DNA from: Thioalkalivibrio sp. ALMg11
GTDB taxonomy: Bacteria > Pseudomonadota > Gammaproteobacteria > Ectothiorhodospirales > Ectothiorhodospiraceae
NCBI RefSeq assembly: GCF_000377905.1
Contig: NZ_KB898874.1
Span: 248,001 to 312,000 of the forward strand
Direction of reading: 5' to 3'
DNA: 64,000 nt
Made by a program: the position numbers and the translations under genes. The notes under the pieces were generated by a model. It worked only from the letters and a program-made list of their open reading frames with translations, searched no databases and was not told where the DNA came from. Shown here piece after piece: positions 52,142 through 61,879 of the stretch (position 1 is its first letter; every line of letters starts with the position of its first letter).

Positions 52142-52901
52142 GCCCAGCCTCCGGAAGGGAGTCGTCCAGCCAGCGCCCCACCGTGTCGATCGCGTCGAAG
52201 CGCGTCAGGTCCACCTGGATCGGTGTCACCGAGACATACCCCTCGCGTACCGCGTGGAAGTCCGTGCCGGGCCCGGCATCCTGCTCGGAACCCGCAGGCC
52301 CGACCCAGTAGATCGGCCGTCCCCGCGGATCCTCGTCGGCGATCATCGGCTCGGCCCTGTGGCGATGCCCCAGACGCGTGGCCTGCACGCCGCGGATCTC
52401 GTCACGCGGCAGATCGGGGACATTCACGTTCAGGATGGTGGCCGCCGGCAACGGCACACGATTGATCCGGTCCAGCAACTCGACTACCACGCTCGCCGCG
52501 GCATCGTAGTGCTGCAGGTCCGGACCCACCAACGACACCGCGATCGCCGGAAGACCAAGGAAGCGCCCCTCCATCGCGGCCGCCACCGTCCCCGAATACA
52601 GGACGTCATCCCCCATGTTGGCGCCCGCGTTGATGCCCGAGATCACCAGGTCCGGCTCCTTCTTCAACAGCCCGGTAATCGCCAGGTGCACACAGTCGGT
52701 CGGGGTCCCGTCAACCTGTACATCACCGCTCTGGAGGTGGCGCGCCCGCAGCGGCCGCACCAGCGTCAGGCTGTTGCTGGCACCGCTGCGATCCCGGTCC
52801 GGGGCCACCACGTGCACCTCGGCAATCCGCCGCAGGTGCGTCGCCAGGCACTGGATGCCCGGGGCGTGAATTCCATCGTCGTTGCTAACCAGAATGCGCA
52901 T
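52131..52901 (-). CDS. surE: 5'/3'-nucleotidase SurE
   Basis: This 256-residue survival protein dephosphorylates nucleoside monophosphates. Catalytic motifs: [13 protein letters not shown] (residues 3-15, Asp-Asp), [10 protein letters not shown] near 40-49, and [20 protein letters not shown] near 90-109 (Asn ligand). Start ATG 52901 matches the canonical [10 protein letters not shown]; no strong ribosome site is visible. It is the first gene of the surE-pcm-yqaA-nlpD-rpoS series and diverges from the Smr gene. Confidence 0.96.
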   Translation of the reverse strand: MRILVSNDDGIHAPGIQCLATHLRRIAEVHVVAPDRDRSGASNSLTLVRPLRARHLQSGDVQVDGTPTDCVHLAITGLLKKEPDLVISGINAGANMGDDVLYSGTVAAAMEGRFLGLPAIAVSLVGPDLQHYDAAASVVVELLDRINRVPLPAATILNVNVPDLPRDEIRGVQATRLGHRHRAEPMIADEDPRGRPIYWVGPAGSEQDAGPGTDFHAVREGYVSVTPIQVDLTRFDAIDTVGRWLDDSLPEAGHGS

Positions 52902-53011
52902 GCAGGAACAGGGCCGTTGGGAGGGCACTCAATATACTGGAAACCGTCCAGGGAGACGCTCTCGAATCGACTCGATCGCGCCTGCCCCCCGAAAAGTGCG
53001 AGTATCCTGCC

Positions 53012-53569
53012 ATGAACTCCGGGGATGATCCCAACGATTTCGACGAATTCCTGCAGGCCGTTGGCAACGTGCGACGGCTGCACAGTGATCAGGCCGATGT
53101 CCGCCCCCCGCCTCCCGCCGCCCGGGCCCGCCAGCGAGAGGCCGACGAGGCTCGCGCCCACGCCGACTGGCTCAGCGATCCGCTCAATGCCGCTGACCTC
53201 CAACCAGGCGATGAGCTCCGCTTTGCCCGCCCCGGCATCAGCCAGCGCGTATTCCGCAAGCTGCGGGGCGGGCACTACCGCATCCAGGACGAGATCGACC
53301 TGCACGGCCTGTTCGCCGACGAGGCACGCCGCGCGATCGGCCTGTTCCTCGATGATGCCCGCCGGGGCGGCGCCCTGTGCGTGCGGATCGTGCACGGCAA
53401 GGGCCTGCGTTCGCGCCAGCAAGGGCCGGTTCTCAAGGGCCTGACCGATCACTGGCTGCGCCAGCGCGACGATGTCCTTGCGTTCTGCTCCGCGCGGCCG
53501 GCCGACGGCGGTACCGGTGCCGTCTACGTCCTCCTCAAGCGACCCCGGAGCACTGGCTCGGGCCGCTGA
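53012..53569 (+). CDS. Smr (MutS-related) domain endonuclease-type protein
   Basis: This 185-residue protein has a charged N-terminal arm (1-75) and a C-terminal Smr domain with EIDLHGLFADEARRAIGLFL near residues 94-113 and VRIVHGKGLRSRQQGPVL near 126-143. In E. coli SmrB the DLHG and HGKG motifs cleave mRNA between collided ribosomes. SmrA/SmrB assignment is not decided by sequence here. It diverges from surE, sharing a 110-base interval. Confidence 0.9.
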   Translation: MNSGDDPNDFDEFLQAVGNVRRLHSDQADVRPPPPAARARQREADEARAHADWLSDPLNAADLQPGDELRFARPGISQRVFRKLRGGHYRIQDEIDLHGLFADEARRAIGLFLDDARRGGALCVRIVHGKGLRSRQQGPVLKGLTDHWLRQRDDVLAFCSARPADGGTGAVYVLLKRPRSTGSGR

Positions 53570-53821
53570 AAGCGGTATCCAGAAGCACTCTTAAAGGCGC
53601 CAAACGGCGCACTCACATGCGCCATTCGATATATTCGCATTTTGCGATTTGGATGCTTAGACTGGCTCCAGACTCGCGAGGCGGCACCCGGAATCCTGAG
53701 CGGGATTCATCTATCATTCGGTGATGACCGTCCTTGCACTTTATTCACGATCGGTCCACTCTTTGTACAGGTCTTGTACATATACAGGACGCAACGGACT
53801 CTGCACTGCGAGGTATTTGCC

Positions 53822-54430
53822 ATGAAGAACTGGAAGCTTGCCCCCCTGGCCCTCGGCCTGATCGCCTTCTCTGCCGCCAGCGGCCAAGCGAGCGCAGACA
53901 GCATGCCGCAGCTCTCTCAGGACGACCTGCAGGAGCGCATCGCTGCCAATCGTGACGCCATTCAGAAATTTGCCAGCACCCTACAGGGCGAACTGATGTC
54001 CGCCATGGAGTCCGGCGGCCCCACCGAAGCGATCCAGGTGTGCAACGAGCGCGCTCCCGCAATCGCACGTGACATCTCGGCGGAAACCGGCATCCAGATC
54101 GGACGCACCAGCCTGAAGCTGCGCAATCAGGACAACGCACCCGACCGCTGGGAACGCCTGACCCTGCAGGGCTTCGAGGCCCAGCATGCGGCCGGCACCC
54201 CGGCCCCGGATCTGCCGCCACGCTTCGGCGTCGTTGAATCCGATGATGGTGACCCGAAATTCCGCTTCATGGCGGCCATCCCAACCGGTGGCGCCTGCCT
54301 GTCCTGCCACGGCTCCGACGTCAGTGGGGACGTAAAGCACGCGCTGGAACGTCTCTACCCCGATGATCAAGCTACCGGCTTCCGCGAGGGCGACGTGCGC
54401 GGTGCCTTCACCGTGACCCAGGAAATGTAG
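53822..54430 (+). CDS. Exported Tll0287-like (DUF3365) haem protein
   Basis: This 202-residue protein has a Sec signal (PLALGLIAFSAASGQASA), an N-terminal helical segment (32-82, with IQVCNERAPAIARDIS) and a C-terminal c-type haem site ACLSCHGSDV (Cys159, Cys162, His163). DUF3365/Tll0287 domains resemble PAS-like haem sensors; a free-standing exported form could be a periplasmic redox sensor or electron carrier. GAGG precedes the ATG. A terminator follows, so the transcript is monocistronic. Confidence 0.87.
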   Translation: MKNWKLAPLALGLIAFSAASGQASADSMPQLSQDDLQERIAANRDAIQKFASTLQGELMSAMESGGPTEAIQVCNERAPAIARDISAETGIQIGRTSLKLRNQDNAPDRWERLTLQGFEAQHAAGTPAPDLPPRFGVVESDDGDPKFRFMAAIPTGGACLSCHGSDVSGDVKHALERLYPDDQATGFREGDVRGAFTVTQEM

Positions 54431-54471
54431 GCATCCAGGGGTATCCGGCCCGAGTCCCGGGCCCATCTGAA

Positions 54472-54498
54472 GAGGCCGCCTCCGGGCGGCCTTTTTTG
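54472..54498 (+). terminator. Rho-independent terminator
   Basis: AGGCCGCC (54473-54480), loop TCCG and GGCGGCCT (54485-54492) form eight pairs followed by a T run. It ends the haem-protein gene. Confidence 0.9.
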
Positions 54499-54653
54499 TG
54501 GCCTATCCGCCCTCAGGGCCGCCCGCCACATGACCCATTTTCGAGCACGATCACACGGGAACGTGCTATTTTTGGCCATAGAAGCCGAGAGGCGGGCCAC
54601 CGAAACGGGCCCTCCGTGTGGCACATCCCGCAGACCCGACCGAAACGCCTTAT

Positions 54654-55085
54654 ATGACGCGAACGATAGACGCCGAACTGCTTGCCCTCGCCGTAGATGC
54701 CTCCAATGACGGCATCGTCATCGCCGAGCGCGAAGGCGACGACAACATCCTGATCTACGTGAATCACGCCTTCGAGGAACTCACCGGCTATCGGTCCGAG
54801 GAGATCCTCTATCGCGACTGCCGCTTCCTGCAGGGTGAAGACACCGACCAGGACGTGCGCCAGGAGATTCGTGCGGCCATCGACGAAAACCGGCCCTGCC
54901 GTGTGACCCTGCGCAACTACCGCAAGGACGGCAGCCTGTTCTGGAACGAGCTGTCGCTGACCCCGGTGTTCAACGACGAGGACCGGCTCACCTACTACAT
55001 CGGCATCCAGAAGGACATCACCGCCCGCGTGGAAGCCGAGCAGCGCGCCGAACGCGCCGAACGCAAGCTCAAGAACTCCGCCTGA
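54654..55085 (+). CDS. Short LOV-domain photosensor protein
   Basis: This 143-residue protein is a single LOV/PAS domain with N- and C-terminal helical caps. VNHAFEELTGYRSEEILYRD is followed by CRFLQGEDTDQ: Cys56 in the CRFLQG motif is the residue that forms the flavin adduct in blue light. Asp replaces the usual Asn just before it. RNYRKDGSLFWNELSLTPV near residues 92-110 holds the flavin-binding Asn and YYIGIQKDIT ends the core with Gln. No effector domain is attached, as in short LOV proteins of Pseudomonas. A GTG at 54618 in frame is an alternative start; neither start has a ribosome site. Confidence 0.88.
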   Translation: MTRTIDAELLALAVDASNDGIVIAEREGDDNILIYVNHAFEELTGYRSEEILYRDCRFLQGEDTDQDVRQEIRAAIDENRPCRVTLRNYRKDGSLFWNELSLTPVFNDEDRLTYYIGIQKDITARVEAEQRAERAERKLKNSA

Positions 55086-55091
55086 CGCGAA

Positions 55092-56165
55092 TCAGGCGCG
55101 ATCTGCGTCCCGTGGGACGCAAATCGCCTCCAGCAGGCCGGTCGCATACTCGCCGGCCCCCAGTTCCAGCGACAGCCACAGGTCATCCCCCTCCCAGCGC
55201 CAGTCCACCGCCCCCGGAACCATGCGCAGGGCGCGGCGAGCCGCCTTCACGTCCACCTTCACCAGCCCCTCCGCCAAGGCCGGCTCGCCAGCGGCCATCG
55301 TCGCCTCCAGCGCCTGAACCTCGCCTTCAGTCTGCATCGCGCCCTTGCCCCACAGCGGCCCAGTCGGATGGATATCCAGCCGGGCGGCGCGCGCCTCCAG
55401 CTCGGCATCCACTTCCGCCACCGGAAACACGCTGCCCGAGCCCTCGAGATTGGCTACATCGCCCGGCAGCAACCGATCCCAGTCCCCGCGGCGGACCCGC
55501 TCGGCCAGTACCGCGTTGAAGATCGCGGAACGGGCAGCGGACAACAGCAGACTGCGCTGATTGCGGCTGCGCGGCGCGCGGCCGCCCCCCAGCCAGGCGC
55601 GCGCCTTGGCCAGGTTGTCGCGGCCAAAGCGTTGCGCCCCGAAATAGTTGGGGATGCCCCCGCTACGGATCGCCTCCAGGATCTGTTCCGCGGCCTCGCG
55701 ATCGCCCTGTACATCACCCAGACGGATCTCGAAGCGATTGCCGGCCAGGTGCCCGGTTCGCAGCTTGCGCGCGTGGCGAACCACCTGCAGCACCCGCATC
55801 CGGCCCGCCTCCTCCCCGATTTCCTGCGCGGCATTCCAGGCCTCGGCCAGGGCCGCCCAATCCGGCTCGGACTCCGGCGGGCACTGCACGCTGAACCACT
55901 GGCGCGTCACCGCCTGGCGATCCTTGCGCCCGGCGTAGCTGACCTTGCCTCGGCCCGCGCCCGATTCGCGCGCCAGCCAGACGGCTACGTCCTCGCTGTT
56001 CAACAGGCGCTTTTCGATCTCCAGCCAGACATGTTCGCCGTGGCCTTCGGGCAGGGTCGCCGGCAATTCCTTGACCCGGAAATCTTCCGGGCAGGCCTTG
56101 ATCGTCGCAGTCAGTGGCGGGTGCCAGGGGTACGGGGTTGTGTTCATCTCGGGTTCCTGAGTCAT
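55092..56165 (-). CDS. truD: tRNA pseudouridine synthase D
   Basis: This 357-residue enzyme makes pseudouridine 13 in tRNA-Glu. KACPEDFRVKELPATLPEGH near residues 23-42 opens the catalytic part; VSYAGRKDRQAVTRQWFSV near 75-93 holds the catalytic Asp; GHLAGNRFEIRLGDV and PNYFGAQRFGRD near 172-183 are TruD-specific. Its ATG overlaps the tsaB stop (ATGA), so it is the last gene of the mrcB-TPR-yoaA-tsaB-truD operon. Confidence 0.95.
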   Translation of the reverse strand: MTQEPEMNTTPYPWHPPLTATIKACPEDFRVKELPATLPEGHGEHVWLEIEKRLLNSEDVAVWLARESGAGRGKVSYAGRKDRQAVTRQWFSVQCPPESEPDWAALAEAWNAAQEIGEEAGRMRVLQVVRHARKLRTGHLAGNRFEIRLGDVQGDREAAEQILEAIRSGGIPNYFGAQRFGRDNLAKARAWLGGGRAPRSRNQRSLLLSAARSAIFNAVLAERVRRGDWDRLLPGDVANLEGSGSVFPVAEVDAELEARAARLDIHPTGPLWGKGAMQTEGEVQALEATMAAGEPALAEGLVKVDVKAARRALRMVPGAVDWRWEGDDLWLSLELGAGEYATGLLEAICVPRDADRA

Positions 56166-56845
56166 CGGGGGGAGGCCGGTCGGGCCACATCGTCGCGCAC
56201 ATACACCGGCTGCGCGTCTTCGGGTGCCACGGCCTCGCCACGCTCCCAGGAATCCACCGCCAGCAACGCCACCTCGAGCGCGTCCGGCAGCGCGTCAGCG
56301 TCCACCGCATCGATTGCCAGCCCCTGCGCGGCGGCCAAATCGGGGAAGGCGGCGAATGCCGACCCCAGCCCGTACCGCTCGCCCACAGGCCAGGCCACCG
56401 CCAGGCTCTCCGGCGCGGCCACCTGCTCCGCCCCAAGGCACACTCGCTCGCCCTGAACCGGACAAAGGCTCCAGTACACCTCCCCCATGCGCGCATCCAG
56501 CGCCGCGAGCACGGACGCCGGCCGGCGATCACCACGCAGCGCCTGCTGGGCCAGGGCCTGCAACGTGGACACGGGCACCACGGGGCGGTCCAGGGCGAAG
56601 GCAATCCCTTGCGCCACGCCCAGACCCAAGCGCACGCCGGTAAACGCACCCGGCCCCCGTCCGACGGCCACGCCGTCAAGGCTGCTACGCGGCACATCCG
56701 CCTCGCGCAGCAACTGCTCGATCTGCCCCAGGATCAGCTCGCCATGCCGGCGCGCCGCGCGCTCGCGCACGCAATGGATTTCGCCATCAAGATAAAGAGC
56801 TGCCGAACACTGCTCGGTAGCCGTCTCCAGTGCGATCAAGCGCAT
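56162..56845 (-). CDS. tsaB: tRNA threonylcarbamoyladenosine biosynthesis protein TsaB
   Basis: This 227-residue ASKHA-fold protein is the scaffold partner of TsaD in t6A37 synthesis. Landmarks are LIALETATEQCSAALY near residues 3-18, HGELILGQIEQLL near 34-46, and VAVGRGPGAFTGVRLGLGVA near 59-78. It overlaps yoaA upstream by 10 bases and truD downstream by 3. The yoaA-tsaB neighbourhood is also found in E. coli. Confidence 0.95.
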   Translation of the reverse strand: MRLIALETATEQCSAALYLDGEIHCVRERAARRHGELILGQIEQLLREADVPRSSLDGVAVGRGPGAFTGVRLGLGVAQGIAFALDRPVVPVSTLQALAQQALRGDRRPASVLAALDARMGEVYWSLCPVQGERVCLGAEQVAAPESLAVAWPVGERYGLGSAFAAFPDLAAAQGLAIDAVDADALPDALEVALLAVDSWERGEAVAPEDAQPVYVRDDVARPASPR

Positions 56846-58824
56846 GTGTCGCGTCCCCGGGCCTGCTCCAGAAAACGCAGCGCCGCGGCCGGCTCCCGGG
56901 TACGGTGAAACGCCGGCAGGCTGGCCAGGAACCGCCGGCCATAGGCTTTTCCGGTCAGCCGCGGATCGCACAGTGCCAGGATGCCCGCATCGTCGGCGTC
57001 CCGAATCAGTCGTCCGGCCCCCTGCTTCAGTGCCAGCACGGCCTGCGGCAGGGTGAACTCCATGAACGGGGAACGCCCCTCCGCCTCCAACGCGGATGCG
57101 CGAGCCTGCAGCACCGGGTCGTTCGGGGCGGCAAACGGCAGGCGATCGATAATCACGATCGACAGGGCCTCGCCGCGGATGTCGACGCCTTCCCAGAAAC
57201 TGTGCGCCCCCAGCAGCCAGGCATTGCCCGACTCGCGAAAACGCGCCAGCAGATCGCCCCGCGGCTGTTCGCCCTGCACCAGCAGTTCGCGATCGCGCGG
57301 CAGCTCCGCGCGCAGGATCGCTGCCGCCTCCTGCAGGGCGCGGTGGCTGGTAAACAGGAAGAACCCGCCACCCGGATTGTCGCGCAGCAACGGCCAGGCC
57401 CAGGCGACACACGCTCGGGTATAACCCGGATCGTTCGGGTTGGGCAGCGGCGGCTGCGGATGCACCAGACAGGCCTGATTCGGGAAATCGAACGGGCTGT
57501 CCAGGCGTTCGCTGGCAACATCGGCCGGCAGACCGAGCCGGCGCGCCGCATGGCCGAAATCCTCGCCCACCGCCAGGGTAGCCGAGGTAAAGATCCACGC
57601 GGCGGGCCGTGCGGCACGCCGCTGGGCCAGCGGCCGTGCCGCATCCAGCGGCGTGCGGTGGAGGATCAGACTCTGGCTGAAGCGCTCCGCCCAGGCCACC
57701 GTGTCCGGGCTCTCTTCGCGCCATTCGCGCAGGCGTTCCAGCAGCAGAGCGCTGCGCCCGCGCAGCTGCTCGAGGCCCGGCGCCCGAGCGGCCGCGGCCT
57801 CGAGTGCGTCCCCGACAAAACCGAGGTTCGTATCGAGGCGATCCAGCAACGGATCGAGCTCGCCGGCCGGACTGACGGCATCCCAGCTGGAGCGGCCCTC
57901 CCAGGTCCGCGAGGCGTCCAGCAGCTCGGCCACGCTCGCCTCCAGCTCCGCGATGCGCTGGCGGATATCCAGCATCTCCGGCGCATGCTGTTCCTGCTCG
58001 CGCCGGGTGTCTCGTGCCAGTTCGCGCAACGCCCGCGTGCCAACCGCAATGCCGAAAAACGACCCGGCAATGTCGGGCAGCTGATGGGCCTCGTCGACAA
58101 TTACGGCGTCGACTTCCGGCAGGAGTTCGCCGAAGCCCTCTTCCTTCAGGGCCATATCCGCGAGCAGTAGGTGATGATTAACCACCACCACGTCCGCCTC
58201 CTGCGCCCGCTTGCGGGCCTGCACCACGAAGCAGTCGTTGTAGCTCGGGCATTCCCCTCCCAGACAGTTGTCCACGGTAGAGGTCACCTGCGGCCACAGC
58301 CTCGAGTCCTCCGCGAGGATTCCGGCCTGCCCCAGGTCACCGGTGGGGCTCGTACGCGCAAACCGTTGCAGGGCCTCGATCACCGGCAGTTGATCGCGGC
58401 GCACGGGGCCACCGGTTGCACCGCCGGCCTCGGCCGCGGCCAGCTCCAGGCGGTAGTGGCACAAATAATTGGCGCGGCCCTTCAGAAGCGCCGCCCGCGG
58501 GCGGTATCCCAGGGCCTTGCAGACCACCGGCAGGTCGCGATCGAAGAGCTGGTCCTGCAGGGTCTTGGTCCCGGTGGAGATCAGTGCCCGCCGGCGCGAC
58601 TGCAGGATCGGCACCAGGTACGCGAAGGTCTTGCCCACCCCGGTCGCCGCCTCGACCAGCAGAGCGGTTGGCGCGGTCGCCAGTGCCTCTTCCACCGCCA
58701 CGGCCATGCGTTGCTGGGGCTCGCGCGGGCGGAAGCCTTCGACTGCGGATGCCAGGTCCCCGCCCGGGCTCAGGGCCCGTACCGCCGCCGACTCCACCGC
58801 TACAGCGTTCGGCGACTCAGACAA
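56836..58824 (-). CDS. yoaA: DinG-family ATP-dependent helicase YoaA
   Basis: This 662-residue XPD-like superfamily 2 helicase has Walker A EAATGVGKTFAYLV near residues 58-71, an iron-sulfur cluster region (YLCHYR near 120 and NCLGGECPSYNDCF near 187-200), VDAVIVDEAHQLPDI near 237-251 (DEAH) and motif VI ALKQGAGRLIRDADD near 598-612. YoaA helps E. coli tolerate replication-blocking lesions. Its ATG overlaps the end of the TPR gene by 8 bases. Confidence 0.94.
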   Translation of the reverse strand: MSESPNAVAVESAAVRALSPGGDLASAVEGFRPREPQQRMAVAVEEALATAPTALLVEAATGVGKTFAYLVPILQSRRRALISTGTKTLQDQLFDRDLPVVCKALGYRPRAALLKGRANYLCHYRLELAAAEAGGATGGPVRRDQLPVIEALQRFARTSPTGDLGQAGILAEDSRLWPQVTSTVDNCLGGECPSYNDCFVVQARKRAQEADVVVVNHHLLLADMALKEEGFGELLPEVDAVIVDEAHQLPDIAGSFFGIAVGTRALRELARDTRREQEQHAPEMLDIRQRIAELEASVAELLDASRTWEGRSSWDAVSPAGELDPLLDRLDTNLGFVGDALEAAAARAPGLEQLRGRSALLLERLREWREESPDTVAWAERFSQSLILHRTPLDAARPLAQRRAARPAAWIFTSATLAVGEDFGHAARRLGLPADVASERLDSPFDFPNQACLVHPQPPLPNPNDPGYTRACVAWAWPLLRDNPGGGFFLFTSHRALQEAAAILRAELPRDRELLVQGEQPRGDLLARFRESGNAWLLGAHSFWEGVDIRGEALSIVIIDRLPFAAPNDPVLQARASALEAEGRSPFMEFTLPQAVLALKQGAGRLIRDADDAGILALCDPRLTGKAYGRRFLASLPAFHRTREPAAALRFLEQARGRDTCA

Positions 58825-59389
58825 TGTCGGCTTCCAGACGGCGGATCGCCTCGCGGGCCTCGTCGGCCCCGGCCGTATCGCCCTGCGCCTCGCGGGCCTT
58901 CAGGATCAGTCGCCAGTTCTCCAGGGCCAGTTCGCGGTCATGGGCGCCCACTATCTGCAATGAGCGACTGGCCAGGCGCTCGGCCTGCTGGTACTGCCGT
59001 TGTTCCATGCGCAGCGCGGCCATCTGGTGCCACAGCCCGGCATCCCGCGGCGCGATCCGCAAGGCACGCTCCAGGCGCTGTTCCGCCCGAGCCGTATCTC
59101 CAGCCTGGCGCGCGGACTCGGCCTGCTGCGCCAGGTTCAGGGCCGCGGCGGGTGTCGGCGCGCGTTCCGGTTCGCGGGGTTCGGCCCGATCTTCGCTGGG
59201 CGGCGCATCCTCCCCGGTTACATCCCCGTCGTCGGGCACCGGGGCGCTGGCATCCCGCGGCGCTGGCGTCGCACAGGCTGCGAGCAGCAGGGCCAGGGCG
59301 ACAGCACCCAGCCACTGCCCCGGACGCCATGCCGGACCGGCGGGCATCGCGACGCGAAACGGGGATCGTGCGGTACTGAACATCTTCAC
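58817..59389 (-). CDS. TPR lipoprotein
   Basis: This 190-residue protein has a lipobox LALLLAACATP (acyl Cys near 39), an acidic and Pro-rich linker (40-78), and tetratricopeptide-like helices from AALNLAQQAESARQAGDTARA near 82 to about 180, with ALRIAPRDAGLWHQMAALRM near 107-126. Its GTG start overlaps the mrcB stop (GTGA). Position after a class A penicillin-binding protein parallels the LpoB-type outer-membrane activators, but sequence gives no direct support for that. Confidence 0.82.
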   Translation of the reverse strand: MKMFSTARSPFRVAMPAGPAWRPGQWLGAVALALLLAACATPAPRDASAPVPDDGDVTGEDAPPSEDRAEPREPERAPTPAAALNLAQQAESARQAGDTARAEQRLERALRIAPRDAGLWHQMAALRMEQRQYQQAERLASRSLQIVGAHDRELALENWRLILKAREAQGDTAGADEAREAIRRLEADIV

Positions 59390-61740
59390 CGGAATAGCCT
59401 CTCGAACCAGCCCTGCGGGCTGGACTCACTGCGCAGATCACACTCGGCGCGTGTCTCGGGGCTCGAATTCTGCCAGAACGGCAGCGTCTTCACCGCCTCG
59501 CAGGCGTGATCATCACTTTCCACACGCAACCCGGAGGCGAGATCGATCCCCTGATAGTCGACACCGGGGTGGCCCTCCAGACGCAGGGATTGCACCCCGA
59601 TGCCCGCCATGATCTCCGCCCACACCGGCGCCGCGGACACCCCACCGGTCAGACCGGTGGGACGGTTGTCGTCCATCCCCAGCCAGACGACCGCCACGTG
59701 GCGATCATCGAAACCGGCGAACCAACTGTCGCGGAAGTTGTTGGTGGTACCGGTCTTGCCGGCCACGACCTGACCGTTCAGGCGGGCATTGATGCGGCTC
59801 CCAGTACCTTCGCGCGTCACGTCATGCAGCGCGTGGCTCAACACGCGAACCGCACCGTCCGACACCGCCCCCTGCAGGGACAGCCCGTAGTGCGAGAGCA
59901 TCTCGTCGTCCTGATCCAGCACATCCCGGATGACCCGGGTTCCGGTGGCGTAGCCACCATTCGCCAGTGCCTGATAGAGCCCGGCCACCTCCAGCGGCGA
60001 GAGCTCGATGGCCCCCAGGGCCAGCGACGGTAGCGGGGCCGGCGTGCGCTGCAGCCCCAGCGTCTGCATCAGGCTGATCACCTGCGAAATCCCGATATCC
60101 TCGGCCAGGCGCACGGTAGCAATGTTGTAGGACTGCACCAGGGCCTCCCACGCGGTCACCGGCCCCCGGTGTTCGCGGTCGAAGTTGCGCGGTGTCCAGG
60201 GCTCTCCATGCGGCAGCTGCAGGGTCAGCGGGCTGTCGTCGAGGAGCGTCGCCAGGGTGTATCGGTTCGGGTTGGTCAGGGCCGCGAGGTACACGAACGG
60301 CTTGATCACCGAGCCGACCTGACGCTGGGCCTCCACCGCGCGGTTATAGCCGGGATAACGCGGGTTGCGATCCCCGACCACCGCCAGCACCTCGCCGGCC
60401 TGCGGGTCGGTCACGACGGCCGCGGCCTGCAGATCGTCCAGGTCGCTCCCACCCCCACGACGCCGGACCAGGTCGTCCACGCCACGTACCAGCCGTTCCT
60501 CGAGACGCATCTGGACGACCGGATCCATGGTGGTGAAGATCCGCAGGCCCTCGCTGCGCAGGTCCTCGTCCGCGTAATCGGCGCGCAGCTCCCGGCGAAC
60601 CAGATCCAGGAATGCCGGGAAGCGGCTGCGTCCTTCCGGCATCACCGGGGAGACATCCAGTGCCGTCGCCAGCGCCCGGTCCACCCGGTCGCGTTCGGCC
60701 AGTCCGGTCTCGGCCATCGCCTCCAGCACCCGGTCCCGGCGCTGCGTGGCACGTTGCGGATAGCGTCGGGGATCATAGTAACTGGCCCCGCGCGCCAGCC
60801 CCACGAGCAGCGCCAACTGGTCCAGCCGCAACTCGTTCAACGGGCGCTGATAGTAGAACTGCGCAGCCTGACCGAAGCCGTGAATCGCCCGCTCACCGGT
60901 CTGCCCCAGAAACACCTCGTTCAGGTAGGCCTCGAGGATCTCCCGCTTGTCATACCGGTGCTCAAGCAGCAGGGCCATCACCGCTTCGTTCAGCTTGCGG
61001 GTCAGCGTCTGGTCACGGGTCAGGTAGAAGTTCTTCACCAGCTGCTGGGTCAGGGTACTGCCGCCCTGCACCGTGCGTCCGGCCCGCAGGTTCGCGACCG
61101 CGGCCCGCCCGATGCCGACCGGGTCGACCCCGCGGTGGGACATGAAGCGGCGGTCCTCGATCGCCAGCAAGGCCCCGATCAGCTCGCGCGGCACCTCGTC
61201 GATATCGACCAGGATGCGGTCCTCGCCATGGGTCGGGTAGATGCTGCCAATCAGCAGCGGCTCCACCCGCATCAGGTCAACATTGCGCCCACTCGACTGC
61301 TCGGCGACCGACTCCACGCGGCCATCGGACAGACGTACCCGCACCGAATGCGCCGGCTCCGGACCGTCACCAAAGGTGAACGGCCGGGTGGTCACTCGCG
61401 CGCTACTGCCTTCGATGCGGAACTCGCCCGGCCCGGCGCCATCCGGCGTCTCGCGATAGTTCAAAGTGCGCAGCTCGGTCTCCAGCGCATCCGCGGTCAA
61501 CGGCCGACCCGCATAGAGCTCCAGGGGCCGCGCATACACCCGCGCCGGCAACGCCCAGCGCTGACCCTCGAACCGTTCACGGATCTCGCGGTCCAGTTGA
61601 TGGACATAGATGCCACCCACCGTAAGCCCGGCGAGCAGCAGCCCCGCCAGGGTCCAACTGCCCGCACCGAACAGGCGCCGGAGCCGGCCCCTTCGGGGCG
61701 CGCTTCGCTTGCGGGGACGTGAAGTGGCTTTTCGCGGCAT
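59386..61740 (-). CDS. mrcB: Bifunctional penicillin-binding protein 1B
   Basis: This 784-residue class A penicillin-binding protein polymerises and cross-links peptidoglycan. A basic cytoplasmic tail and one membrane anchor (WTLAGLLLAGLTVGGIYVHQL, residues 29-49) precede a UB2H-type region, the GT51 glycosyltransferase (EDRRFMSHRGVD near 190, GGSTLTQQLVKNFYL near 218) and the transpeptidase with SVIKPFVY near 468 (SxxK), QSYNIATVRL (SxN) and GKTGTTNNF near 690 (KTGT). The linker plus short C-terminal tail fit PBP1B better than PBP1A. It heads an operon of five overlapping genes. Confidence 0.94.
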   Translation of the reverse strand: MPRKATSRPRKRSAPRRGRLRRLFGAGSWTLAGLLLAGLTVGGIYVHQLDREIRERFEGQRWALPARVYARPLELYAGRPLTADALETELRTLNYRETPDGAGPGEFRIEGSSARVTTRPFTFGDGPEPAHSVRVRLSDGRVESVAEQSSGRNVDLMRVEPLLIGSIYPTHGEDRILVDIDEVPRELIGALLAIEDRRFMSHRGVDPVGIGRAAVANLRAGRTVQGGSTLTQQLVKNFYLTRDQTLTRKLNEAVMALLLEHRYDKREILEAYLNEVFLGQTGERAIHGFGQAAQFYYQRPLNELRLDQLALLVGLARGASYYDPRRYPQRATQRRDRVLEAMAETGLAERDRVDRALATALDVSPVMPEGRSRFPAFLDLVRRELRADYADEDLRSEGLRIFTTMDPVVQMRLEERLVRGVDDLVRRRGGGSDLDDLQAAAVVTDPQAGEVLAVVGDRNPRYPGYNRAVEAQRQVGSVIKPFVYLAALTNPNRYTLATLLDDSPLTLQLPHGEPWTPRNFDREHRGPVTAWEALVQSYNIATVRLAEDIGISQVISLMQTLGLQRTPAPLPSLALGAIELSPLEVAGLYQALANGGYATGTRVIRDVLDQDDEMLSHYGLSLQGAVSDGAVRVLSHALHDVTREGTGSRINARLNGQVVAGKTGTTNNFRDSWFAGFDDRHVAVVWLGMDDNRPTGLTGGVSAAPVWAEIMAGIGVQSLRLEGHPGVDYQGIDLASGLRVESDDHACEAVKTLPFWQNSSPETRAECDLRSESSPQGWFERLFR

Positions 61741-61879
61741 GGCGTGTGATGGGCGACGTGACCGAAACGGCAGCAATGGTAACCTGATGGGTAAGCGAAA
61801 ACGGGTGCATAGCCAGCGATTCCGGGAAAAAGATGCGGATCCGGATGCCCAACACCCCACGTCCTACTGCGGAGCCCCG

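Noticed and set aside
53763-53790. LexA-like TTGTACATATACAG upstream of the Tll0287-like gene
   Set aside because: The half-site spacing is two bases short of CTGT-N8-ACAG and the first base is wrong. The repeated TTGTACA is noted only as a possible promoter feature.
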